From Coffea arabica (Eukaryota > Streptophyta > Magnoliopsida > Gentianales > Rubiaceae), in the NCBI RefSeq assembly GCF_036785885.1, contig NC_092323.1:3140501-3204500 (forward strand): a DNA stretch of 64,000 nt, given 5' to 3'. The position numbers were made by a program, and so were the translations under genes. The notes under the pieces were generated by a model. It worked only from the letters and a program-made list of their open reading frames with translations, was not told where the DNA came from and ran no database searches. Positions 44,574 to 55,489 of this stretch are shown piece by piece. Position 1 is the first letter of the stretch, and each line of letters starts with the position of its first letter.

Positions 44574-46928
44574 TTGCCTGCTCTTACAATTTACGCACGT
44601 GCACTGTATAATGAGGGCAAAAACAAATTTTTTTTTTTTTTTTTTTGCGATATGTGGAGAGGCCTAACGCCTATTGCAAAGAAACTAAACGAGGGGTGTC
44701 ATGAAAGGGCTTTCTCAATAGCAGTAGCTTTCTTTAGTAACGAGGGGCTTTCTCAAATCATTTCTAATTTTTCAGCAGGCAGGCTGGATGGCAACCTTTT
44801 TGGTGCAACTTGGGAGGACGGTATTCTTCGGTGGTGTCTTGCACTGAAGAAGAGGAAGAAGAGCAATGATGAAAAATGGACATATCTGTCACTTGACGAG
44901 TTGGGAAAAAATGGTGAGGGAGCAACAAACGACCCTCTTGACCGTCCAATCAATAATCCTCCAAAGAACACTCGCTGTTCTATTTAATTTTCAACGTGTT
45001 CTCGACCATTGGAGCACACTTAACATACACACAAAAGAAAATTGAACTCCCACCCCTGTGATCCTTCTCTTCTCTTGGACACTACTGACTCTGGTTGGAT
45101 TTCAGCCTTTCAGGAAGCAAAAGGACAACGCTTTTCTTTTTTAACTGTATGATGAGAAAGAACTGTTGCAGTAAATGAAGTTGCCGAATTGGAAGCTAAT
45201 ATCTGAGAGCTTGTGATATCATCATCATGAGTTGGGGGGAGTGGATTATTGTCTGCTCAAAGGAGTACCCTAAAGGGACCGCCGAAGCACTTTAACACGA
45301 CTAGATAAACCAAACAAGTTTGTTGGGAACAGTTAACCCCACCCACAAAAGGCGCGGAGCTCCGGCCTTCCGGCTTCCTGCTGCATTAATTATCCACCGC
45401 ATAGTCTCTGTTTCACCATTTTTTTTTCCGTACCAACAACTTGTTGTATTCTTTTTAGCAGGTGAGGTGAGGGAGGGATGGAATTTAAAAAGCGAGGAGG
45501 AGGAGGAGGAGGAGGAAAGGAACGAGACGAGGGAGTCCGTCACGATTAGTTGTAGATAGAATAGCCAATAATTACACGAGATCTCAAATACGGAGTAGTA
45601 GTTGGTCCCGTCAATGTAACTAGACGGCGTGATATGCATATGATTAAGCCGGTGGGGTTTCTGCTTAGTCCTGTCTCGCGTACTTCGCTGGAATCAAACT
45701 TATTGCGAGTGGTAATGACCATGATTGTGGATTTTGGAGGTTGTACAGTCAGAGTGATCAAGTCGTGAATATATTTGTTTGTCCTGCATCTACTGAACTT
45801 TGATATGATATGATTTATGTGAAGTGGAAGCAATCTTTCCGTCATTCCAGCTATAGGAGACACATTTGTGCTTTGCACAGGAGGAGGAGGAGTACTGACG
45901 ATTCATTCCTTAAAAATCCGTGAAGCAGTAGTACTGGGATCAGATCCGATATGTTCAGTAGAAGTTTTTATAATGCTAGTACACATGTTACCTCCTTTTA
46001 ATTTGTCGAGTTTCTTTACAACTTTTTCCTTGATTTTTGAACGCTAACCATTCTTGAGTGAAGTCAGCACCGTTCCATCACTCGCATAATTAACTGTTGG
46101 CCTTTGCCGGATAAGACTGCTTTACTCACTCACCCTACTAGTCACTAGCTACTACTCTCGGTTCACTGCTCTCCATCCCATCATGCTGGTGAATGAAGAT
46201 TATCTCTCAAGTGCTGCTGTGAGAAGGTGATTAATTAGTGGACGATGTCGGGGTCACGGGGGTGAAAAAATTAAAATTCAACCTAGGAGAAGGTGGTGAC
46301 AAATTCACGTGGGATATGCTGCTGCAACCTGACTCTCTGGATTGCTCTGTCATCATCATTTTATCAACCGTAAAAGTTAAAAAGAGTTAAATGGAGAAAT
46401 TGAGCAGCTTCGTGTCTTCTTTTTTTTTTTTTATCGAATATGTCATGAAAATTGAACCCTGAATTCACTCTATTCCGGCAGGTAATCTTTGTTGCATGAA
46501 GATGAGCTCTTATGAACCCTGAATTCACTGCTTCGTGCAACTTTTGATCATTGCCCCCCGCTCTTATATGTGCATCGCGTCCAGCATTAAAGTTAAAATT
46601 ATTCATATAAGCATCATCGTGAAGTTCAAATGGCATCAGGTAAATTAAATTACACTCATGCATCAGATAAGAGATCCTAGCTTAAGTTTTCTTCTTTTTT
46701 TTTCTGACGAAGATATCAGCTGAAGTTGATGGATGGCCACGAAAAATTGGAGAGGGACTAGACTTCCCATTCCAAATTCTAGTTGCTGGCACAATCATAA
46801 GCCGTGGAGATATAACTGAACTTGTACGTACGACTGATGATGGGTGCAACCGAGCAAGATCCGCGACATGCGGCCTGAACGAAAGTCGCTTTTGCTTTCA
46901 AGCAAGTCTTGCCCCTCTTTTTTTCAAT
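44574..46928. other. Intergenic region, no supported gene
   Basis: A 137-codon frame (44574-44987) contains a poly-Phe run from a T tract and has no family likeness. A (GGA)n run lies at about 45494-45516. A repeated word TGAACCCTGAATTCACT occurs at about 46455 and 46514. Nothing else is recognised. Confidence 0.45.
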
Positions 46929-46929
46929 G

Positions 46930-48237
46930 TTTTCAGAACCGAACCGGACCGGCCGGTTCGAACCGTTGAAACTCGGACGAACCGTGCGAACCGTTAAGAA
47001 CCGTGAACCGGCGGTTTTTAAAATTCTTCAACAAAATATCAAGAATGGTGTAGCTATGATTCGAACCTGGATCTCCAAGTTTGGATATGATAATCTTACC
47101 GCTAGACTATAGTTAAGTTTGTTGAGAATTCTACTTGACTAAAAAATATATTAAAACATCAAGTTCTTCTCTTATTTTTTTTTTCAATTTTTTCTTCTTA
47201 ACCATTTTTAACCCAAATATCCACAACAAGATTTTCTCAAGTCTTCACCATTATTATTAGGTTATTATCTTTAGCAGATTGTAAAAAGTTGAAAATTTCA
47301 ACTTTTCTTGTTTTCCAACATCTTAGTAAGTTTAATTTTTTTCTTTTCAAGGCTTTTTTTCTATATTATTATCTTTAGTTGATTTTTTTGCATTTTCTTC
47401 TTTTTCCCCTCAATTTTCATATGTTTCCCTCATTTTTGTTTTATTTTTATTTGATTAATTAAGGATGAAATTTTTGCAAAAGTAATGCACATCCGTGTAG
47501 GAATTGGGTAGGAATTACAAATAATAACATTGGGCTGGTCAAAAATATGGTAGTTGGCACATAATCGAAGCTATTGATAATTGAATTTAAAATAATTAAT
47601 GGTATAGGATCATTGAATTTAATATAACATGTTAATTAATAATGTTTAGTAGCAATTAATTTTTTATGTGTTTAACTGTATATTTGTTTTTAAAAAATTT
47701 TTAGTTTTTTTTAGTTTGAGCAATTAGATTTATATTTTTATAATAAAATTTTAACTTTTTCAGCTTAAGTTGATGAAATTGTGAAGGTGGTGTGGTTGCT
47801 TATCATGCCACTGATAAAAGTTTGCTATTCAAATGGTTTGTCTTAACTTGAACTCTTTTATGGATTTTTTTAAGGCTTGTAAAAGAATTTCAATATTTAA
47901 TTTATTTATTTTTTGTGTTTTTATTTGTGATAATTGGTGAACATTTGGATTGTATCTATTTATGTTTATAATGAATTTATGAAAACTTGTGGTGAATTAT
48001 GATATTTTAATTATATTTATCATTCCATGTTTTATGTATAACTTTTAGAAAATTTATTATTATCATAACTTAAATTAAGTTATGTTGGTAAAGTTCAAGT
48101 GTAGAATGAAACCTGCTTAGTACTTAACCAAAAAAAAAAAAACAGTGAACCTGTGAACCGGCCGGTTGGACCGGTCGGACCGGTCAGACCGCGAACCGGC
48201 CACCTCTCCGGTTCACTGACCGGTCCGAGTTTTAAAA
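46930..48237. mobile_element. CCGGTT-rich TIR element (~1.3 kb), class II, non-autonomous
   Basis: The left end begins TTTTCAGAACCGAACCGGAC; the right end read on the minus strand begins TTTTAAAACTCGGACCGGTC. Both continue for about 85-100 bp as overlapping ACCGG, GGTTCGAACC and CCGGTT words, so the ends can pair with each other and fold on themselves. The AT-rich interior has no transposase. I found no convincing target duplication. Similar ends occur on plant hAT-like elements, but the superfamily is not proven here. Confidence 0.6.
47041..47112 (-). other. tRNA-like module (Pol III A and B boxes)
   Basis: Read on the minus strand: TATAGTCTAGCGGTAAGATT (box-A-like), then about 24 nt, then GATCCAGGTTCGAATCATAG (box-B-like). 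Spacing is tRNA-like, but the arms do not form a proper tRNA, so this is a tRNA fossil or SINE head. It lies inside the left part of the CCGGTT-rich element. Confidence 0.5.
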
Positions 48238-48823
48238 GTTTTTTTGGCCTCTCTCTCTCTCTTCTTCTTCTTCTTCTTTTTTTTTTTTTCGTTTGTTATT
48301 CTTTTCTAAGCAAACTGCGTCGCTGGTTCATTCACGAAATCTTTTGGGTAAAAGCTGATTATTTTTTTTAAAAAAAAAAACAGGATAAGCTAAAATGATT
48401 ATTCTTTGGGTAAAGTACTACATAGATTTTAATTTTTTTTTGACAATTAAAAAATCTAAGATATAAATGCAAAAGCAAACCACAACCATCGAAAGATTTT
48501 ATTATTCGAAATCAGAATCTAAAATCTGGTAAAATAATCAGACAATAAAAGGGCCGCAATATGGATGAAACTTGAAAAAAAATTAAAAAAAGTAAAACAG
48601 GAAACATAAAAAGAAATCTGAACAGGATGGACTAGCCCTAGGCCCAGATTTCTTGGGCAAGTTCATTATGGGCCTCAGTTGAAAACCTGTCTTGTAATTC
48701 TTTACCTTCGGATGCCCTTCCGCATCTCGGCCCACAAATATTAAATACTACTATAAAAAAGGCGGGGGGACTGTAGCAGCCGCTTTTGCGATTTGAAATA
48801 AACAGAGAAACTTTCCCAAACCG
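48238..48823. other. Promoter-side spacer of the coiled-coil gene
   Basis: T-rich then A-rich sequence followed by the presumed promoter and leader. Nothing else is recognised. Confidence 0.45.
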
Positions 48824-51294
48824 ATGGCGGGAATGGACTCAGAGAAGCAACTCCTGTCTCTCATTCGCGACTTCGCTTCCGAAAATTCTCATGGAGGTGA
48901 GCTTTTGTATGGTAATGTTAAGTTGATAGCTCTTTTCTTTACAAAACATTTCATAATTCTATAGGTTCAATAACCTCTTACTTTCTGGGTAAAATAAGCG
49001 AAGGACTTGAACTGCTCACTTAAAGCTGAATACGTCTTTCAGTATTCTCATGATTTGTATCGCGTAGAGCACGAAATCGTGAATCTTAAGAAGCGCATTG
49101 AAGAACTTCGATCCGAGCTTATTAAAGCGAATGTAGAGCTCGAAGATGCCAAGCTTGGCAAGGAATCATCGGAGCAAGAGCTCAAAGGCTACGAAGTCGA
49201 ATTAGCTATGAACAAGGCCTCCATTCAAACCCTAGAGGTCGATTTTTTTTCCTTCAATGGACCTTGATTATGCTAAATTATACTACTTCATTTTCCCGAT
49301 TTGTTGAGCACTTCAAAAGTTTGTTAAATATTGCTTCTAGGCGAGGATTAATTCTGTTCAAGATGAGATATCTGCGCTTGGATCTGAGTTAGAGGCTCTG
49401 AGGGTATGGACTAGGCCTTGGGCCGTACTTTGAATATTTCCATGCTTGTGAATAATGGTACAGATTTTGGATAATGTTTTACGTTTGATCTCTGTGTAAA
49501 TGTGCATGTTGGCTGAACAATCTGCAAAGAACCAAGGAGATGCCGAAAGGTACACATTACTCTTTTCTACGTCTCCTATTTCACTTTTATTATTCTTTCT
49601 GTTATCCTCTTATTATCATGCCGTTGCCTCAGCAGAGACGATTTTATTGATAAAATGCTGGAGCTTAATGCGCGTATAAGGTAATTTCTCCGCTCAGAAG
49701 TAACCAATATGTGTTCACCTTTTCAATACCTGTGCTGATATGATTGTTTCAATAATGCGCGTATAAGGTAATTTTTCCGATTATGCTTGTTATGATGCAT
49801 GGCATCTCACATAGAACTTTGCACTAACATATATAGGAAGACTCTGTTTATGTGGCTATTTACTTACTGAAAAGCTGGTGATTCTGCTACTCGAGCTGAA
49901 TTCATAATCTTCAGAATCCATCAAATAGCATATTGTAGAGTTCAAGATGCTTGCATGTCATGTATGAGTGGGCCAAGCAAAATTAGTTCAATGACTGTTT
50001 TGTCATTGTTCTCCCTGCTCTACTTAGTCTCAGTCCTTATATATTCTGATTACTTAAGTTATGCTAGTTGGATAAAATTTTTGACAGTTTCTGTCATCTT
50101 GGATGCAGAAAGTTCCATGAGTCTGTCGTCTCTGATCCAAATAAGGAGGATTCTTGTGGAACAACATCAAGCAAAGGTCTGTTTTGAGCATAGAATACTG
50201 TAACTTCATTTTTGTTGTGGAAGGTTCAGCTGAGAGGGAAGTTAGATTCGTGCTATAGTGTTCCACTCTCTCTCTCTCTCTCTGACATTTATGAGCACAT
50301 ACACTTGCGCACCCATAAACATTTTGATTAACTAGTAATTATTGTAAAGTTATACAGCTTCATTGAACTGTTGCATCTGTAGCATAAGAAGAAATCTTAA
50401 GCATATCATAAACCTTTTCAGAAGGAGTCTCTAAAACCGCTGCTGAGGTTGAAATTGTCCAAAGTGAACTTGATCAAACAGTCTCCTGCATCAAATTGGA
50501 GAAACGAGCTTACGAAACTGAACAGAGTGTCCATAAACTAGTGAGTTCAATTCTTCACATAAAAGCAAGAAAGAATTGGAATTGTTAATTCCATCTTGTT
50601 TAAACAATGATCCAGTGAAAAACAGCTGCCTAACACTTGTCTTCTGTTGAGCCCTTATCTGGCTCTTTTGAATGCGTGTAACTAGTTTTTGTCTAAATGT
50701 CGTTCATGATATTTGAGCTTCTGGTACTTTTGCAGGTTCAGCAGGATTTAAGTGGTCTCGAAAGGAAAGCCTCACTGATGGAGAGTATTATGAAAGAGGA
50801 TACAGAGTTGAGGGAGTTGACTAGATATCCTTTTAATGGTATACTATGAACATGTGATACTTTTTGAGTGGCAGTGAATGAACACTTACAAGTATTTAAT
50901 AAGCCAAACACACAAGGAATGTTGTTGGGTTTGTTCAGCTTCCATAATTTGGTTAAGGTTAATGGTAACACTAACATTGATCAGAAAGCATTTAATGGAT
51001 TGTGGAATGCTTAGTTCCACAGCAGTCTCATACAAAACCTATTTTTTGACAAGGAAGTAGTTCAAGCAGACTTGTGTTTGAGCTTGTTGGTGATAAACTT
51101 TTCTTGCTGTCCAGATATATATCTCTAGCTTGTCTGTAATTAATGCGCCTTTGACTTGAAACAAGCAGACATCTGAATTGGAAGAGAAATGTGCTTCGTT
51201 TAGAGATGAGTTGCAGAGGAGGTTTCAATGTCCCAGTTGTCAACGGGACAATTCAGAGGCTTTGGATGTGCTTCTCCAGACAATCAGAACTTAA
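48824..51294 (+). CDS. Coiled-coil protein of unknown function with a C-terminal CPSC motif
   Basis: I do not recognise the family with confidence. Nine exons join in frame to 840 nt, 279 aa: 48824-48896, 48999-49237, 49341-49403, 49530-49549, 49636-49680, 50109-50176, 50422-50540, 50736-50824, 51171-51294. The start is MAGMDSEKQLLSLIRDFASE. Long heptad-type helices follow: VEHEIVNLKKRIEELRSELI, ESSEQELKGYEVELAMNKAS, TAAEVEIVQSELDQTVSCIK and DLSGLERKASLMESIMKEDT. The C-terminus is ELEEKCASFRDELQRRFQCP, then SCQRDNSEALDVLLQTIRT. The single CPSC could bind metal only as a dimer. Introns 1-7 are GT-AG; intron 8 is AT-AC (separate entry). The acceptor of the 20-nt exon 4 is weak, so that exon is the least certain. 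A structural or kinetochore/cytoskeletal role would fit the build but is only a guess. Confidence 0.75.
50825..51170 (+). other. U12-type AT-AC intron
   Basis: The 5' splice site is ACTAG/ATATCCTTTT, a full match to the minor-spliceosome AT-AC consensus. The 3' end is GCAGAC/ATCTGAATTG. A branch-site-like word CCTTTGAC has its candidate A at 51154, 16 nt from the 3' end, in the usual U12 window. Only this AT-AC pair keeps the frame from LRELT through R to SELEEKCAS; nearby GT-AG alternatives meet stops. Confidence 0.83.
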
Positions 51295-51761
51295 AATCTT
51301 GAAATCAGTTTCACATCCAGGAACTTTATTTTGTCAAATGAAAAAGGAATGTGGATTTTGCAAATAAGGAGTCAGGATTCTAGAGTCTTAAAAACATTTT
51401 ACTCATCTACAGGGCTGCAACTGCTTTGATGATCTTAAGCTGTGTGTTCTTGTAGGGAACTGCAAAATTGATCCTCTGCAATTTAGACACTCATGCATTC
51501 TGATAGTTTCTTTTCTCTTGAAGACCAAAAAAGAAATGGAATGTCAATATATTTTTAACTTTGAAGCATGTGACTGTTCTTCAATCCGTCTTTTCTGTTT
51601 CCATACACAGCATCAAGAACAGTATTTACACTTGTTTTACAAGGTAACTGAGGAATAATGTTTTTGTCCTTTTTTTTTTGTTTAATTGAGAGTGGATTTA
51701 CCCCGCTGAAGCAAAGTATTGTTCGGGTTATCTATTAGTTGGGCATGCATCTGCATCCGTT
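51295..51761. other. 3' spacer between convergent genes
   Basis: Should hold the 3' untranslated regions of the coiled-coil gene and the 5-phosphatase. Nothing else is recognised. Confidence 0.5.
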
Positions 51762-54097
51762 TTAATCAAGGATGTCAATGTTGTTGTAGCTTCTCCGTTT
51801 GCTTGCTCCGCCTGCCATAGTAAAAGTCACATTATACCGGAATTTGAGTTTGAGTCTCTTATATGTACTTATTCTTCTTGTGCACACATGGATTCTTAAT
51901 GTTGTTAGCAAGATCATAGTAGTACTCACGATGCTGCATGGAGTTCCACTAGGTACAAGTGCTGGCACAACAAGCCTGCAATTGGCACGCTTATCAGCCT
52001 CTATCTGCGCGGAGAATAGAGCAGAGACAGGCCGGTGATCAGAGAACTTGCTTTCGCTACGGAAATAGGAGATCTGTTTGACCCCTTTACCGTACCATAA
52101 AATTCTGTCACACCTGCCATTGCAAAGTTGTGTCATAGCTTCACCATCATTTTTAGTGAGATGTAAAGATGAAACACTACTAATTGAAAGAGTGCTTCCC
52201 TACAGCTTCTCTAAAAGAAGAATTAATTAAGACGCTCCACATGCATTCTTGTGCCTACATATAAAAGAATGAAAATTATTGATTTTCCTGTGGTTGAGGA
52301 CATGATTGGTGCAATATGATGTGCAGACACAAACACGAAATTGCTAGTTTGCTAGAATACGTTGTCAGTGTTGATGGCATGGAATGATTAGGGTTAGAGA
52401 AGGCATTAGAAACACAATCCTTCGTTACATACCATGCTGGGGTTCGTTGCTTCTCCCGTGCTCTGCTTGGAAGTCCACCTGAATAACGATTACTGTTAGT
52501 GGAAGAGTACTTATAGGTAGGTGGAAATTCTAAGCTTCCCTCTTTCCATCCTTGGAATACTCCGCCATCTTCAAGTTCCTTCTGCAACTGATCAAACTCC
52601 TGCAATGCTTTCCAATCTTGCTTCCTTATCAACTCTCTGGCTAAATTGTCTTCCAGATAGAGCCTATAGTTGAGATCCCCAAACAAGAATACCCGGCTGT
52701 TCTACAACATAAAATGTGTGCATTTGTTCATTCTTTCCTTTTTAATTGTTTAATTCCATTTTACTATCCATATCACAAGGTTGCTCTCTTCCTGCAATGA
52801 ACAGAGTTTTTTCTCGGATTGAAAGTGTCTTATACCTAAGCATGTTAAACTATTTTTCCAGTAAGAATTGAATGTTTTCTTCAATTGGTCCATTTGTTTT
52901 TTTTTTTTTTTTTGTTGGAAAGACAACTTACTCATGTCCCAAGATGGTCGGAGGCACAAGATTGCCATCACGAGGGAGCCGTGGAAAAGATGTGCGCCGG
53001 AAAATTTCTGAGACTTGGTAATTTCTCTTCCCTTCGTCACCTTTCTTTTCCCCAGAAGCCAAGTGAGCAGCAATGAAACAAAAACTAGTTCCTCCGATTG
53101 ACATACTGACGGAAACAGATCCTTTGTTCCCCAAATAACCCATGATGCCACAGGCCACTGAACAAACTCTCACATCCGATATGCTATATGCCTTCAGCAA
53201 CTCTCTTCTTATCCAAACACTAATAAATACTCCAACCATCTTCTTGCTGGCTATTAATTTGTACCTACTGTACCTATATGACTGCCCTGTCTGGCTTCTA
53301 GTTTGACTTCTTAATTGCGTAGTAATTTGGCTTCTGGAAATATATCGTCTTTCAGTTTCTGGGATTCCCGAATAGTAATAATCATCGCTGTTAATCGGGT
53401 TTAGCATAGGTGTTAGCCAAGGGCATCCATATTTGTCATTCAGAGTTTTTCCAATGAGCATGTTCCAGTTTGTCGCTTCCGTTGCGTTTTCTCCAGCTAT
53501 GATGCTTTGTGGATTCAAGGGAACAATTTCCTGGAATCTGCGGAAGACAAAAGCTGCGTCCATAAAATGAGAGAAGAGACGTGTACCTGTATCAACAACA
53601 CTTTTGACATTAACCTTTCACGTACCCAAGAACATAAACGTCTGCCGTGTGATCAATGTCTTTAAGGTTCAGCCATTCGTCCAAATCCGCTGCTAGACTG
53701 CGTACGGGAGATCTTCCCGCAACATTCCAAGTGCCGACGAAGACTCTGTATAAAGCATACTGAACCATCGTCAACTCCATAAAAGAGACTTACGTAGTTC
53801 CTTTTTCAAGTGTTGAGAGAAACCTCACCTTAATTCATGGGTTGAAATGCGTGGGTCCATCTCCATCGACCAGCCACAGAAGCCAGCATCTTCTTCAACC
53901 GCATCTTCTACAGAAACCAGTGAGTAATCAACACGGGAAGAAGGTAATATAAATACTTCACTGAACAGGAATGGGGAGGTTATTGTTGTAGAACCTGTGA
54001 TTCCTGCACGTGAATCAAATGGATCAGCTTTCTTTTTCTTCCTCGAAAACCACCAGCGAAACCTTTCCCTTCTCCGGCTATGCTTCTTGTTTGCCAT
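51762..54097 (-). CDS. Type I inositol polyphosphate 5-phosphatase
   Basis: Removes the 5-phosphate of inositol polyphosphates or phosphoinositides; plant type I members (CVP2 and relatives) act in vein patterning, vesicle traffic and stress signalling. Five exons (minus strand), 54097-53829, 53745-53626, 53537-52932, 52696-52433 and 52113-51762, join in frame to 1611 nt, 536 aa. The N-terminus is very basic ([20 protein letters not shown]). Catalytic blocks are [76 protein letters not shown] and [10 protein letters not shown], all intact. The C-terminal end is uncertain: a good donor (ATC/GTGAGT) lies at 51930/51929, so the last about 55 residues may be intron, with a short final exon elsewhere. 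The start is the first ATG before the basic stretch. Confidence 0.92.
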
Positions 54098-55489
54098 TAC
54101 TCAGGAAACAGAACTTGGTACACCCTAGGATGGTGACAGCAAGTATTTCTTCTCCTCGCAATCTTTTGTAAGTTTCTGAGTTGAAGCCGTAAAACCGCGG
54201 TATTATGGCTTAGTGACAAACATGTCGGACGTTGATTCTTCTGCGAGCAAATATTGTAGTGATCGCCTGCACAGAAAAATACTAGTAGTATAATAGTTAC
54301 AGTGAAAGAGACAGCTACAAGAAGATGGTTCAGAGTTCAGATCAAGCGATAATCACGAGAGAGAGAGAGAGAGATCTTAAAAGGTCAAAGTTAGTTGAGT
54401 TGCATTTCTAGTTAAACCTCTCTTGTATTTCATGGTGTAATTCACTAGCAACTAATTTGAGCGTGAAGCCATGTGGAAGCTAAGTGTTGGTGTTGTTTGT
54501 GGTGCCAAATCTGGAAAGACTTCGGTGTAATCAACTTTTCCATCATTATTGAATGGCCTTTTTATCCTCTTTAACTGTAATTTTCTTCTGCTCAGATAAC
54601 ATTGCTTGTCTCTAACAGACCGCCCTCCATTTACAGCAAAAAAAAAAAAAAAAGTTCAGAAAATTGGTTGATACGTCTCTATTATGTACACACTAATGAC
54701 ATTTTAGGGGATAATTAATTCGAAAACGTAGGCGCATGTGAGAGAAGATATCGTAAAGCAGGAATTTAGATATGGAAATAGTCTCTCATGTGTTGGGTGA
54801 TTGTTAGTCTGTGTTATAATTCTTCAGCGCATAACATAAATCCAATGGTTTGATTTTTGAGCACTTACCAATGGCCGGCAGCAATGTATGCTTGATGCTG
54901 CAATATGACTCAGGAGTCACTCGTGAATTGATTCAGGAAAGGAAACACAGCTTTCTTGATAGTATTAAAATTCACATTCACGGGAAAGAGAGAGAGAATT
55001 TCTTTGGCTTGCTTGCACGAACCATCTATCCGATTGGAACGGGAGGATCAATCGCATCCATCCCCGAGAAAATCAAACAAAACATAAGATTTCATTTGCT
55101 TCTTGTTTATGCTATGCTATATGGAGTAGTATTTTGTTTGGAAGAGGCCCTGGAGTGAGATGGGTGGCGGATACCAACAATCAGAATCTTTCATACAACA
55201 GTTCCCAAACCCGTCTGATAGCCAGCGAAGACTGACTTTCTGGGCTTTTCCTGTTTGTATTATTTTAGCTGTTGAGTTTGAAAACAACCGCAAACTAGCA
55301 TTTAACAGTTTCAAATATCTGTTAAAGGTCCTTGATTTCCACGTGGAACCCTGTAGAACCGTCTCCACCATATCCGTCCACTTCTACGAATGATCTGTCA
55401 ATTTCCATACAGCCTGAACGGGGTTTTGTGTTGAAAAAAAAAACACCTGTCATTATTTGTTTTGTCAAATACAACATTCTAATGGACAA
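54098..55489. other. Spacer upstream of the 5-phosphatase
   Basis: Leader and promoter side with a GA microsatellite (about 54357-54374). A 102-codon frame at 54850-55158 has no family likeness. Nothing else is recognised. Confidence 0.45.

Noticed and set aside
44574-44987. 137-codon plus-strand frame
   Set aside because: It contains a poly-Phe run from a T homopolymer, has no family likeness, and an overlapping antisense frame is equally open.
47041-47112. Possible tRNA gene
   Set aside because: Box A and box B are present, but the acceptor and anticodon stems do not pair properly. Kept only as a tRNA-like module.
54850-55158. 102-codon plus-strand frame upstream of the 5-phosphatase
   Set aside because: No recognisable domain and no splice or composition support; likely chance.
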